DNA of 64,000 bases from Arthrobacter sp. SLBN-112 (GCF_030944625.1 NZ_JAUSXY010000001.1:2604001-2668000); one strand, 5' to 3'; positions 1-10,284 are shown, numbered from the stretch's first letter. Made by a program: numbers and translations. Notes: generated by a model from the letters alone, not told the origin.

Positions 1-2686
1 CCCCGGACGGCCGCCGGCCAGCACCTTCGACGCCCAGCGGGACAGGCGGGCCCGGTCGATTTTTGCGTTGTGGCGGATATCGGTGGGCTGGGCAGGCACC
101 GCCAGGACCGCTGCCACGGCCACGCCGGCCGCGGCAGCCGCCGCACGCACTCGTCCGGCCAGCCCGGCATCCGCAGGACCGGCTTTGCGGGCAGGCGGCA
201 CGGTTTCCACCACCGCGACGACGGCCTGGGTACCTTCCGGTCCCACTCCAACGATGGCGGCCATGCGGACGCCGTTCAGGGATTCGATGGCCTGTTCGGG
301 GCCCACCGGCGTCACCACCGCCCCTGGCGCCGTGACGATATGCGCAAGGCGCCCTTCCACCCACAGCCGTCCCTTGGCGTCGAAGTGGCCCACGTCCCCG
401 GTACGGTGCCAGCCGGCCGCGCCGGCGCTCGCCTGCTGGGTGAGCCAGAGCCGGTCGTACGAGTCCTTGACATGTGGAGCGCTGACCAGGATCTCACCCG
501 TGACGCAGGGCTCCGCCACGGGGGTGTCTCCGGGAGCGGTGCCGTCCGAGGCCAGCGGGACGACGGCGACCCGGGCGCCATGGACGGGCAGGCCCACGCA
601 AACCCCGTTGCCTGCTCCCTGGACCGTTCCGGCGTCGGCACCGGCGGCCCGGATTAGTTCAAGGCTGATGTCGGTGACGGGAAGGGCTTCGGTCATCCCG
701 TACGGCGTGTGCAGCGAGGCCCGGGGCAGCAGCCCCTGCACCTCGGCGAGGAGCGGTTCCGGCACGGGAGCCCCGGCGGAGAGCAGCAGCTCCACGCGCT
801 GCAGTGCCGCGGCACCGTCAGCGGTGAGGCCGCCGCGGGTGGCCAGGACATTGCGCAGCGCCGCAGGGGAGGCGAAGACCACGGTTGCGTCGATGGCCGA
901 CGCTGCTTCCGCGAGGGCACGCGCCGTCAAAGTACGCGGGGCTGTGACGTCCATGGCCGGTGTCACCGAGACGGCACCCAGGGCCGGCCCCAGCAGGGCG
1001 AACGGTGCGAAGCCCGCCACCAGGCGGTCACCCGGGTGGATCCCGAAGGTTTCAGCCACAGTATCCCGCATCGCTGCCAGCTGCCGGTGCGTATAGACGA
1101 CGCCCTTGGCGGGCCCCGTGGAACCGGACGTGAACAGCACGGCTGCGGGCTGGTCCGGGGCCGGACTTCCCACAGTGCGGTGTCCACTCCGGGCACCGGC
1201 CCGTGCCAAGGCGGCGAGGGATGTTTCCACCCCCAGGATGCGGCGGCGCGCGGCGGGCAGGTCGCGCACGCTGACGAGCCTGGCGGCCCATCCGAGGGCC
1301 CGGGCCGCGGCCAGCGCCTTGTCGATCCCGATCAGGACGTCCGGAGTGGCACCCTTCACCGCACGGCTAAGGCCCTTGGTGCCCAGGCCGGCGTCCGCCA
1401 CCACCACCACGGCTCCCAGGCGCAGGCAGGCATAGAGGGCTACGGTCAGGTCCACCCCGGGCGGGACCATCAGGCTGACACGGCTGCCGTGGCCGATGCC
1501 GATGCCGCCCAGCCCGGCTGCCAGGTCCGCGACGCTCTTTTCCAGACTTTCCCAAGCTGAGCGAGCGGGCAACGCTGCCGTCGGGCGCCATTTCCGAAAT
1601 GGCAGTCCCGCTTCCGGCGGCCCCGGCTGCAAGTTCACGCAGCTGCGCCCAGAGGGGGCGGAATTCGCCCTGCGCCGCGGGTGCGGCAGGGCTCGGTCCG
1701 GCGTCCTTCGGCCCGAAGCCGTCGGCCGCCGTCGTTCCTTCCGTCCCGGAACAGCTTCCGGCGGCGTTCGCCGCGAGCCAGTCGAAAACGGCCGGTGCGA
1801 TGTTCCGGTCTTCCGCGAGCAGGTGCCCGGCGCCCTCGTAGCGGTGCACCTTGGCGTTCGGGATCCGGCCGATGAGGTCCTTGAGGTACCGGTCAGAGAA
1901 GATCGGGTCCCGCGGGCCCCACAGCATCAGGGCCGGCACGTTCAGCCCGCGCAGGCCTTCCGCCACGTGGTTGAGCGCCGGGTAGCTGGGGTGTGATGCG
2001 TCCACGGGGATGTCTGCCACAAAGTTTCCCACGCCGTCGCGGCGGGAAGCCCCGCGGTAGGGGGCCATGTACGCGGCCCGGATCTCCGGCGGGAGGGGCG
2101 GGTTGGCGAGCGAGTGCGTCACCCGCAGGAAAGCGTCCGACGTCGTGGTTCCCCACTTGTGCACGGCCGGGTGCAGCGCCAGACGAAGGGCCGGCGGGAT
2201 CCGGGACCCGCCGGGTTGGTGGACGGCCGTGTTGGTGAGCACCACACCGGCGAGTTGCTGCTGATGGGCCAGGGCCCAGCCGAGGCTGATCACGCCGCCC
2301 CAGTCGTGGCCTGCGGTGACCACCGGACCGTCCAGGTCCAGCGCCTCCGTGAGGTCGCCGAGGTCGCTGATCCTGTCGGCGAGGCGCCGGAACACGCCGG
2401 TGCGTTCGGAGAAGCCCATGTCCAGTTGGTCCACCGCCACCACGCGCCAGGGATGGGCGGGATCGGTTCCGGCGGCAAGCAGGCTCCGCCACAGGTAGGA
2501 CCAGGTGGGATTGCCGTGCACGCACAGCAGGGTTCCGGCCGGGGCCAGGCCCAGCCGCTCCAACTGGCTGCCGTTGTCCAGCACGTGCCAGCGATGCACC
2601 GTGCCTGCCGGGTTCGCGGCCGCCGTGGACGGAACATCGATCATGCGCGACCATTCGGCGTCGACGCCTGGCCAGGCCGCGATCAC
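1..2686 (-). pseudogene. oleBC: OleB-OleC fusion for olefin synthesis (beta-lactone decarboxylase + beta-lactone synthetase), frameshifted, 3' end outside window
   Basis: The N-terminal part is an alpha/beta hydrolase of the haloalkane-dehalogenase type, with HGNPTWSYLWR and the nucleophile-Asp elbow AGHDWGG. After an Ala/Pro-rich linker the frame breaks at 1559-1566. I translated the next frame by hand: it stays open from 1560 to base 1 and is an AMP-ligase-type domain (VLFTSGSTGPAKGV, YGMTEALPV, HRTGDVGHFD, late lysine-rich end IDRARLSRWASKV). In known Ole pathways OleC closes a beta-hydroxy acid to a beta-lactone and OleB decarboxylates it to an alkene; the OleBC fusion is known from Micrococcus/Arthrobacter relatives. 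The start is GTG at 2686, overlapping the oleA stop (GTGA), which implies coupling. Read literally, translation stops at 1367 after 439 residues, keeping OleB and losing OleC. Confidence 0.85.
1559..1566. repeat. 4-bp tandem duplication (GAGC x2) causing the oleBC frameshift
   Basis: The plus strand reads GAGCGAGC here. Removing one GAGC unit restores a continuous reading frame whose junction is VARSAWESLEKS, natural for this protein family. The duplication is therefore sufficient to explain the break. It could be a real mutation, slippage-based phase variation, or a sequencing or assembly error. Confidence 0.85.
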
Positions 2687-3705
2687 CAAACGATTTCCAG
2701 CATCGCGGTGTTCAGGCCCGAACCGACACCCATGCACAGCACCCTGTCACCGCTTCCCAGGGTCTGGGTCTCGGCAGCAAGGGTCATCGGCAAAGACGCG
2801 GGGCCCACGTTGCCCCAGTGCGGGAACGTGATGGGGACCTTGTCCGGGTCAAGGTCGATCGCATTGATGATCGCCTGGGTGTAGGCGTTGCTGACCTGGT
2901 GCGTGACGTAGCGGTCCATCTCCGCCCAGTCCCACTCCGGCTGGGCCTCCTGCCAGGCATCGACCACCAGCTGCAGGCCGCCGTCGAGCAGGCCCTTGGT
3001 ATCGGTGGTCATGCCGTCGATGCCGCCCACGCAGAGGTCGTGGTGCTCGGTGCCGGCGCGCATCACGCCGCCCACTATCCGGTGGGCTCCCGGGTGCTGG
3101 TCCGCCGGGCCCAGGACGGCGGCGGCAGCCCCGGAGCCGAGCGTCAGCGTGGCGAACTCCCGGTTGAAATCGTCCCGGGTTGTTTCGGGGCGCTGCAGCC
3201 GGGCAAGCGTGGCCTCCTGGGTCATCTGGGCGTCCTCGCCGTTGACGATCACCGCGTACCGGATCTGCCCGGAATCAATCATGTTGGCAGCCAGGGTCAG
3301 GGCGTTCACGAACCCCAGGCAGGCATTGGCGAGGTCAAAGTTCATGGCCGACGACGGCAGGCCCAGTCCATGATGGATCTTCACCGCGACGGAGGGTTCC
3401 AGGTTGCGCCGTGTCACCGACGTGTTGATCAAGAGGCCCACCTCCGACGCTTCGATGCCCGCCTCGGCCAGGGCTTTGGCGCCGGCCTCGATGGCAGCAT
3501 CATCGAACGTGGTTCCCGGGGCCCACCAGCGGCGGTGCGTGATGCCGGCAACGCGCTCAAGCAGCCGGGGCGGAAACTTAAGCCGCTGCAGAGTGGAGGC
3601 CAGCCTGCGGTCGAAGTCGGTGGAGCTCACAATCCTCGGAGCTTCAACGCTGCTGACCGAGAGCAGCGCGGTGTTGCTGTGGCGGAAGGTTGCATTACCT
3701 GCCAA
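2683..3705 (-). CDS. oleA: OleA, thiolase-fold acyl-CoA condensing enzyme
   Basis: OleA performs head-to-head, non-decarboxylative Claisen condensation of two fatty acyl-CoAs to a beta-keto acid, the first step of long-chain olefin synthesis. The protein is a FabH-like thiolase of 340 residues with the active-site cysteine in NACLGFVNAL and a C-terminal glycine loop GVGSGLN. I chose the TTG start at 3705 because AGAGGGG lies six bases upstream; a GTG/ATG-type frame extension to 3735 has no such site. It overlaps oleBC by four bases, so both are probably one operon. OleD is not in the window and may lie beyond base 1. Confidence in OleA rather than FabH is high because of the fused oleBC neighbour. 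Confidence 0.88.
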   Translation of the reverse strand: MAGNATFRHSNTALLSVSSVEAPRIVSSTDFDRRLASTLQRLKFPPRLLERVAGITHRRWWAPGTTFDDAAIEAGAKALAEAGIEASEVGLLINTSVTRRNLEPSVAVKIHHGLGLPSSAMNFDLANACLGFVNALTLAANMIDSGQIRYAVIVNGEDAQMTQEATLARLQRPETTRDDFNREFATLTLGSGAAAAVLGPADQHPGAHRIVGGVMRAGTEHHDLCVGGIDGMTTDTKGLLDGGLQLVVDAWQEAQPEWDWAEMDRYVTHQVSNAYTQAIINAIDLDPDKVPITFPHWGNVGPASLPMTLAAETQTLGSGDRVLCMGVGSGLNTAMLEIVW

Positions 3706-3931
3706 TTCAAGCCCCTCTTCGTTTCCGTCCCGCATTCATGCGGTGACTGTACCCACATAAACGCAGGCTCAAGAGCTTAACTATGCCTTTGCAGCGCCCG
3801 AACATGCATATTGGCCGGGGGCGCCGGCGCCGGCCGCGGAGTGCTGGACGGGAAATGTCGCTCCTGCGCAGTAGATTATAGGGAGCCGGTTCCAGCATCG
3901 TTCCCTACCCCGCCAGGAGACCAGGAAAGCC

Positions 3932-6900
3932 TTGCACCTCAAAAGCCTCACCGTCCGGGGGTTCAAGTCCTTTGCGTCGGCCACCACCTTCGACTTCGAA
4001 CCCGGCGTCACCGCCGTTGTGGGTCCCAACGGCTCCGGCAAGTCCAACGTGGTTGATGCACTGGCCTGGGTCATGGGCGAGCAAGGCGCCAAAACCCTCC
4101 GCGGTGGCAAGATGGAGGATGTCATCTTCGCCGGGACATCGGGCCGGCCGCCGCTGGGACGTGCCCACGTTTCGCTGACCATCGACAACACCGACGGCGC
4201 CCTGCCCATCGAGTACAGCGAAGTGACCATCTCACGGACCCTCTTCCGGACGGGCGGATCCGAGTACGCCATCAACGGAGCGGGTTGCCGGCTGCTGGAT
4301 ATCCAGGAACTGTTGTCGGATTCCGGGCTGGGCCGGGAAATGCACGTCATTGTGGGCCAGGGGCAACTGGACCGGGTCCTGCACGCCACCCCGGAGGACC
4401 GGCGCGGCTTCATCGAGGAGGCCGCGGGCATCCTCAAGCACCGCCGGCGCAAGGAGCGGACGGTCCGCAAACTGGAGGCGATGCAGGCCAATCTCCAGCG
4501 GCTGACCGATCTCACCGGGGAGATCCGCCGCCAGCTCACGCCCCTCGGCAAGCAGGCGGAAGTGGCGCGCCGAGCCCAGCGCGTCCAGTTCGATGTCCGG
4601 GACGCCCGGGCGCGCCTCCTGGCCGATGACTTTGTCCAGCTTCAGCAGGCCCTGGAACAGGATGTGGCCGATGAAGCCGCGCTCAAAGCCAGGCGGACCG
4701 CCGTCGAACAGGAACTGGAAGACGGCCGCAGGCAGCAGGCGGCGCTGGAACAACTGGCTGCGGAGGCCACGCCCCGGCTCAACGCTGCCCGCGACACCTG
4801 GTACCGGCTGTCCACCGCCCGGGAACGGCTCCGTTCCCTCGGCACGCTGGCCACCGAACGCAGCCGCCTGCTGGGGTCCGACGACGCCCCGGCGCCTTCC
4901 GGGCGGGACCCGGAACAACTGGAACGACAGGCCGCACGGGTCCGGCAGGAGATGTCCGAACTCGAAACGGATATTGTGCGCCGTCGCGGCGCCCTGGACG
5001 CCGCGAGCACCGCGAAGGCCGACGCCGAGCGGGCTGCGCGCGCCGAAGACCAGCGGCTCACGGCCCAGCTGCGGGCGGCCGCTGACCGCCGGGAAGGCCT
5101 GGCCCGCCTGGCCGGGCAGGTCGGCGCGGCGCGGTCCCGGGTGGAGTCAGCCCAGGCGGAGCTGGGCAGGCTCCGCGAATCCCTTGCCGCCGGCACCGAG
5201 CGGCGCGCCAAGGCACAATCCGAATTCACGGCCCTGGAAAACCAGGTCGCAGGAGTGGAAGAGGGGGAAGAGTCCCTCGACGCCGATTACGAGGCCGCCA
5301 GCGGCGTGCTCGATGCGGTGCTTGGCGACATCGCGGGCCTCAAGAACGCCGTCAACGAGGGCATCCGCAAACGCGACGCCCTCGCCGCGCGCCTGGAGGC
5401 CCTGAAGCTCGGCCTTGACCGCAAGGACGGTGCCCGGCACGCGCTGGAAGCCGGGCTGCCGGGAGTCCGCGGCAGCCTCGCGGACGCGTTGACGGTGCAG
5501 GCCGGTTTCGAGGCTGCAATCGCGGCGGCACTCGGGCAGGCATCGGAGGCCATCCTGGTCCAGGACGGTGCCACGGCGGCCGCGGTCCTGCAGGTCCTCA
5601 AGGACGACGACGGCGGCCGGGCGTCCTTGCTCCTCGCCTCCGCGGCCGCAGGCCAGCCGCGGGACGCCCTGGACGTGGAGCTCCCCGACGAAGCCCGGTG
5701 GGCTGCCGGGCTGGTGGACGGCCCGGCGGTGGAGGTGTCACTGGTCCGTCACCTGCTGTCCGGAACCGTCGTCGTCCCCGGAATGGATGCCGCCGCGGCG
5801 CTCGTGGCCGCGCTGCCCGGCGTCACGGCCGTCACCAGGGAGGGGGACGTGTTTACCGCCGTCTCGGCCACGGGCGGTTCGGCGAAAGCACCGTCCCTCC
5901 TGGAGGTGCAGGCCGCGGTGGACGACGCCGGGCGCGAACTTTCGGCGGTCACCGCGGACTTGGAGCGGAACAGGTTCGGCCTGGCCGCCGCCGAGGCCCG
6001 GCGCACCGCGGCGCAGGAAGACGCGGACGCAGCCCTGGACCGGCTGCACGAATCCGATGCCCGGCTCGCCGCCGTCGCCGAACGCCTGGGCCACCTCAAC
6101 TCGGTGCTGCGCAGCGCCGTCGGCGAAAGTGAACGCCTGGCAGCCTCCCTGGCCCGCGCCGAAGAGAACGTCGCTGCCGAGGAAGAAGCGCTCGCGGCCA
6201 TCACCGCCCGGCTCGCCGCTGCCCAGGAAGCACCCGTCGAGCAGGAACCCTCCACCAAATACCGGGACGAGCTGGCGGGCGCCGCGTCCGCCGCACGCGC
6301 CGCCGAGGTGGAAGCACGGTTGTCCCTCCGCAGCGCCGAGGAACAGCTGGCAGCCACCGGCAACCGGGCCGTCTCCCTGGAACGCGCGGCCGCCACCGAA
6401 CGCCGGGCCCGCGAGGAAGCAGCCGAACGCGCGCGGCGCCGCCGCATCCAGGCCCGGCGGGCCGCGGCCGTTTCCGCTGGGGTGGACGTGGCCCTTGGCT
6501 ACGTGGACGTCTCCGTCGAGCTCGCCCGGCACGAACGCGACCTGGCAGAGGAGAACCGGGAGCGGCGGGACCGCGGACTGCGGGACATCCGGGACTCGAA
6601 CGACGCCCTGGCCCGTGAACTGGCGGACCTGACTGACAATGTGCACCGTGACGAACTTGCCCGGGCCCAGCAGCGGGCCAGGATCGAGGCGGTGGAAACC
6701 CGGTCCGTGGACGAACTGGGAATCACGCCGGAGGCCTTGGTCGCGGAGTTCGGGCCGCACGTCCCGGTTCCGGTTCCGGCGGAGGAATCCGGCGACAAAT
6801 GGGCGGCCCTGCGCGCTGCCGTCGATGCAGGCGGCGAGGAGATCAGGGAAGGCAAACCCTACGTGCGGCAGGAACAGGAGAAACGGCTGCGGAAGGCCGA

Positions 6901-7519
6901 ACGGGACCTCGCCAGCCTGGGCAAGGTAAACCCCCTGGCGCTGGAGGAATTCGCGGCGCTGGAGGAGCGGCACCAGTTCCTCAGCACGCAGCTGGAGGAC
7001 CTCAAGGCGAGCCGCCGGGACCTGCTGGACATCATCAAAGAGGTGGATGACCGGGTCCAGCGCGTGTTCGCGGAAGCCTTCGAGGACACCCAGGCCCAGT
7101 TCGTCAGGGTCTTCGAGCGGCTTTTCCCCGGCGGCGAAGGCCGCCTGGTCCTGACCGAGCCCGACGACATGCTTAACACCGGCATTGACGTGGAGGCCCG
7201 CCCCGCGGGCAAGAAGATCAAACGGCTCTCCCTGCTCTCCGGCGGCGAACGCTCACTCACCGCGGTGGCACTGCTGGTGGCCATCTTCAAAGCCCGGCCG
7301 TCCCCGTTCTACGTCATGGACGAAGTGGAGGCTGCGCTGGACGACACCAACCTGGGCCGCCTGATCACCATCTTCGAGGAACTCCGGGAGTCCAGCCAGC
7401 TGATCGTCATCACCCACCAAAAGCGGACCATGGAGGTGGCGGACGCGCTGTACGGCGTCACCATGCGGGGCGACGGCGTTTCCACCGTCATCAGCCAGCG
7501 CCTCGGCGCCGAGGTGTAG
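3932..7519 (+). CDS. smc: Chromosome segregation protein SMC
   Basis: SMC is the ATPase of the Smc-ScpAB condensin, which organises and helps segregate the chromosome. At 1195 residues it has the full layout: N-terminal Walker A GPNGSGKS (about 31-38), a long Ala/Arg/Glu-rich coiled coil, a hinge near residues 510-640, a second coiled coil, and the C-terminal head with the ABC signature LSGGERS and Walker B FYVMDE. The start is TTG, preceded by AGGAGACCAGGAAAG. It is divergent from oleA across a 226-bp gap, and ftsY follows 84 bp downstream, the usual actinobacterial order. Confidence 0.97.
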   Translation: MHLKSLTVRGFKSFASATTFDFEPGVTAVVGPNGSGKSNVVDALAWVMGEQGAKTLRGGKMEDVIFAGTSGRPPLGRAHVSLTIDNTDGALPIEYSEVTISRTLFRTGGSEYAINGAGCRLLDIQELLSDSGLGREMHVIVGQGQLDRVLHATPEDRRGFIEEAAGILKHRRRKERTVRKLEAMQANLQRLTDLTGEIRRQLTPLGKQAEVARRAQRVQFDVRDARARLLADDFVQLQQALEQDVADEAALKARRTAVEQELEDGRRQQAALEQLAAEATPRLNAARDTWYRLSTARERLRSLGTLATERSRLLGSDDAPAPSGRDPEQLERQAARVRQEMSELETDIVRRRGALDAASTAKADAERAARAEDQRLTAQLRAAADRREGLARLAGQVGAARSRVESAQAELGRLRESLAAGTERRAKAQSEFTALENQVAGVEEGEESLDADYEAASGVLDAVLGDIAGLKNAVNEGIRKRDALAARLEALKLGLDRKDGARHALEAGLPGVRGSLADALTVQAGFEAAIAAALGQASEAILVQDGATAAAVLQVLKDDDGGRASLLLASAAAGQPRDALDVELPDEARWAAGLVDGPAVEVSLVRHLLSGTVVVPGMDAAAALVAALPGVTAVTREGDVFTAVSATGGSAKAPSLLEVQAAVDDAGRELSAVTADLERNRFGLAAAEARRTAAQEDADAALDRLHESDARLAAVAERLGHLNSVLRSAVGESERLAASLARAEENVAAEEEALAAITARLAAAQEAPVEQEPSTKYRDELAGAASAARAAEVEARLSLRSAEEQLAATGNRAVSLERAAATERRAREEAAERARRRRIQARRAAAVSAGVDVALGYVDVSVELARHERDLAEENRERRDRGLRDIRDSNDALARELADLTDNVHRDELARAQQRARIEAVETRSVDELGITPEALVAEFGPHVPVPVPAEESGDKWAALRAAVDAGGEEIREGKPYVRQEQEKRLRKAERDLASLGKVNPLALEEFAALEERHQFLSTQLEDLKASRRDLLDIIKEVDDRVQRVFAEAFEDTQAQFVRVFERLFPGGEGRLVLTEPDDMLNTGIDVEARPAGKKIKRLSLLSGGERSLTAVALLVAIFKARPSPFYVMDEVEAALDDTNLGRLITIFEELRESSQLIVITHQKRTMEVADALYGVTMRGDGVSTVISQRLGAEV

Positions 7520-7603
7520 CAGCCCCACGCCACCGGCATCGGGGCAGGTCAGGCGCCCTGCCGGCGCCCGAACCGGGCGGACCGTGTGTGAGAAGCTAGG
7601 GGA

Positions 7604-8809
7604 GTGAATGACATCCTTCCCATTGTCCTGTCCATCCTTGTTGCCCTGGTGGTCATCGGCGCGCTGATCCCGGTCCTGATCAAGACGCGGAGGAACATCA
7701 CCCGTTACCCGGAGACCCGGGACGCAAACGATCCCGAGGTCCGCTCCGGGGGCGGCACGGCGGTGGAGGAAAGCACCGGAACCATCGAGCGCGGGGGCCC
7801 CGCCGGCGTCGAACTCGACGACCTCGACACCACCACGGTCCCGGACGATGCTGCCGGGCTGGAAACCATTCCGGTCGAAACCCCGCTGCCCGTCGCCGGG
7901 CGCCTCACCCGGCTGCGGGAGCGGCTGGTCCGCTCCAACAACATCATGGGCAAGGGCCTGCTGGCCCTGCTCTCCAGCGACCGGATCGACGAGGGCGTCT
8001 GGGATGAGGTGGAGGAGACACTCCTGCTCGCGGACCTGGGCACCGAGCCCACCATGCAGCTGGTGGACGCGCTCCGGGAACGCGTCAAGGTCCTGGGCAC
8101 CAGGACCCCCGAACACGTCAAGGCCATGCTCCGTGAAGAACTCATCAAGCTGGTCGATCCCACCATGGACCGCAGCCTTAACGTTGAGCGGCACGCGGAC
8201 AAGCCCGCCGTCATGATGGTGGTGGGCGTCAACGGCGTCGGAAAGACCACCACCGTGGGCAAACTCGCCCGGGTGCTGGTAGCAGAGGATAAGGACGTCC
8301 TGCTGGGCGCAGCGGACACCTTCCGGGCCGCCGCCGCGGAGCAGCTGGCAACCTGGGGGGCGCGCGTTGGTGTTCCCACCGTGAAGTCCGACATTGACGG
8401 CGCGGACCCGGCGTCGGTCGCCTACGAAGCGGTGAAGGCAGGCATCGAGCAGGAAGTCGACGTCGTCATGATCGACACCGCCGGCCGCCTGCAGAACAAG
8501 GTGGGCCTGATGGACGAGCTGGGCAAGGTCAAGCGCGTGGTGGAGAAGCTGGCCGAGGTGGACGAGGTCCTGCTGGTGCTGGACGCCACCACCGGCCAGA
8601 ACGGCCTGAACCAGGCGCGGGTCTTCTCCGAGGTGGTCAACATCACCGGCATCGTCCTGACCAAACTGGACGGAACCGCCAAGGGCGGCATCGTCGTCGC
8701 CATCCAGAAGTCACTGGGCGTCCCCGTCAAACTCGTGGGCCTCGGAGAAGGCGCCGACGACCTCGCGCCGTTCGATACCGAAAGCTTTGTTGACGCGCTG
8801 CTGAACTGA
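7604..8809 (+). CDS. ftsY: Signal recognition particle receptor FtsY
   Basis: FtsY receives the SRP-ribosome complex at the membrane for co-translational insertion. An N-terminal hydrophobic segment (about residues 4-26) could anchor it, as in actinobacterial FtsY proteins. An acidic linker follows, then the four-helix N domain and the SRP GTPase G domain with G1 GVNGVGKTTT near residue 207, DTAGR near 290 and TKLDG near 353. The GTG start follows AGGGGA. Its partner gene ffh lies 5 kb downstream. It converges on the MFS gene with only 9 bp between the stops and no visible terminator. Confidence 0.97.
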   Translation: MNDILPIVLSILVALVVIGALIPVLIKTRRNITRYPETRDANDPEVRSGGGTAVEESTGTIERGGPAGVELDDLDTTTVPDDAAGLETIPVETPLPVAGRLTRLRERLVRSNNIMGKGLLALLSSDRIDEGVWDEVEETLLLADLGTEPTMQLVDALRERVKVLGTRTPEHVKAMLREELIKLVDPTMDRSLNVERHADKPAVMMVVGVNGVGKTTTVGKLARVLVAEDKDVLLGAADTFRAAAAEQLATWGARVGVPTVKSDIDGADPASVAYEAVKAGIEQEVDVVMIDTAGRLQNKVGLMDELGKVKRVVEKLAEVDEVLLVLDATTGQNGLNQARVFSEVVNITGIVLTKLDGTAKGGIVVAIQKSLGVPVKLVGLGEGADDLAPFDTESFVDALLN

Positions 8810-8818
8810 CCTGTCGCG

Positions 8819-10060
8819 TCAGTCCCCGGCCGTGCGGAGGGTTTCCCGGGTGGGCAGCCATCCGCCGGCTGCCAGCAGCAGCATGGCGCCGGTGACCGCG
8901 AACGCCCAGCCGAACCCCAGGCCGTCCGCCAGCAGGCCCGCCACGACCGGTCCCACGATCGCGCCCACGTCGGAGGTCATCTGATACGCGGCCAGCACCT
9001 TGCCGCCGGAGCGGCCATTGCCGATCACGTCCGCCACGGCGGCCTGCTGCGCGGGGCCGAAGAGACCGGATCCGACGCCGGCCAGCGTCGACGCCGCGAG
9101 GAACCAGGGCAGATCGTGGGTGATGCCGATCGACGCGGTTGACAGGCCCGCCACCACCAGTCCGGAAATCATCATGGGCTTGCGTCCAAGGGAGTCCGCG
9201 AGCCGCCCCGAAAAGGCCAGGGCGGCCGCGTTGCCGGCGGCGAATACCGCCAGCGCCAGTCCTGCCGCCTGCGGCCCCGCCCCAAACGCGGCCGCGGCGA
9301 ACAACGGCACCGTTGCCATCCGGACGCCGAAGGTGGCCCAGCCGTTGGCGAAGCTGGACAGGAGCGCCGACCGGTAGGTTCCGGCCGCCAGGGCATCGCC
9401 GAAACGCATGTCCGGGGCGCGCTTGTGTGCTTCGCCGGCGCCACGGCGCTGGTGGCTCAACTGGGTCTGCACCACGAACGCGGCCACGAGCAGGGCGCCG
9501 GCGTATGCCAGGAACGGGACCCGCAGCCCCAGCCCGGCCAGCAGCCCGCCCACGATCGGGCCGCAGACGTTCCCGATCAGGAACGCCGACGCGTAGGCGC
9601 CCGACACCCGGCCCCTGCTCTTCGGCGGCGCCAACCGGACCACCAAGGCCATCGAGGCAACGGTGAACATCACCGAGCCCGCGCCGCCCAGGCCGCGGAA
9701 CAGCAGGAGCTGCCAGTAGTCCTGGGCGAACGCGCATGCAGCCGTGGACAGCGCCACGATCAACAGCCCGGCAACGTAGATGGGGCGTTCGCCACGTTTG
9801 CCGATCAGTGCGCCCCCGGCCGGAGCGAAGGCGAGGCGCATGAACGCAAAGATCGCCACGATGACGGCGGCCTCGGTGTTTCCCACCCCAAAGGTTGTTG
9901 CGAATTGGGGCAATACGGGGGCAACAAGCCCGAATCCAAGGGCGATGAGGAACGCTGCGGCCAGCATCACCACGATGTCCCGCGGAAGCTTCTCCCGCTG
10001 GGGCCTCAGGCGGGCCAAAATCCTTGCCGTGACGCCGTTTAGCGGGGGTGGTGCCGTCAT
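8819..10060 (-). CDS. Major facilitator superfamily transporter, drug:H+ antiporter type
   Basis: A 413-residue membrane protein with about 12 hydrophobic segments. The motif-A-like loop GGALIGKRGERPIYV follows the second segment. A second glycine-rich loop (FSGRLADSLGRKPMM) opens the C-terminal half. The architecture is that of DHA1-type efflux permeases, but the substrate cannot be read from sequence. It is transcribed divergently from amt and converges on ftsY. The ATG start has AAGGA about 12 bases upstream. Confidence 0.85.
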   Translation of the reverse strand: MTAPPPLNGVTARILARLRPQREKLPRDIVVMLAAAFLIALGFGLVAPVLPQFATTFGVGNTEAAVIVAIFAFMRLAFAPAGGALIGKRGERPIYVAGLLIVALSTAACAFAQDYWQLLLFRGLGGAGSVMFTVASMALVVRLAPPKSRGRVSGAYASAFLIGNVCGPIVGGLLAGLGLRVPFLAYAGALLVAAFVVQTQLSHQRRGAGEAHKRAPDMRFGDALAAGTYRSALLSSFANGWATFGVRMATVPLFAAAAFGAGPQAAGLALAVFAAGNAAALAFSGRLADSLGRKPMMISGLVVAGLSTASIGITHDLPWFLAASTLAGVGSGLFGPAQQAAVADVIGNGRSGGKVLAAYQMTSDVGAIVGPVVAGLLADGLGFGWAFAVTGAMLLLAAGGWLPTRETLRTAGD

Positions 10061-10120
10061 GGTGCTGAAGTCCTTGCTGGAAGGGGAGCCGGGTGGCTGC
10101 GCGGGTGCGGAAACATAACC

Positions 10121-10233
10121 GTAACAAGGCGGATATGCACCATTTACTTCCTAGAGGTTGTTGTAACAGGCCCGCAATCTAAATCCCCCGCGGCCGAAAC
10201 ACGCCAACGACACACTCGTTACAGGACGCAAAA
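10121..10233 (+). promoter_or_regulatory. Candidate GlnR-like boxes upstream of amt
   Basis: Three GTNAC half-sites lie in the amt promoter region: GTAAC at 10121, GTAAC at 10163 (six bases later GCAAT) and GTTAC at 10218 (six bases later CAAAA). The actinobacterial GlnR consensus is GTNAC-n6-GNAAC, so these are partial matches. Nitrogen control of amt-glnK is expected from other actinobacteria; assignment to GlnR here is inference. Confidence 0.3.
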
Positions 10234-10284
10234 GGCGTTGGCAGGCGGACAAGTCCGCACCGAAAGCAAGAGAGGACGTAGGCC

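Noticed and set aside
5738..6973. 411-codon frame antisense to smc
   Set aside because: Shadow of the smc coiled-coil coding sequence; no motif.
7552..7568. GGCGCC-ctgcc-GGCGCC repeat between smc and ftsY
   Set aside because: Very short, no T run and common in GC-rich DNA; not enough to call a terminator.
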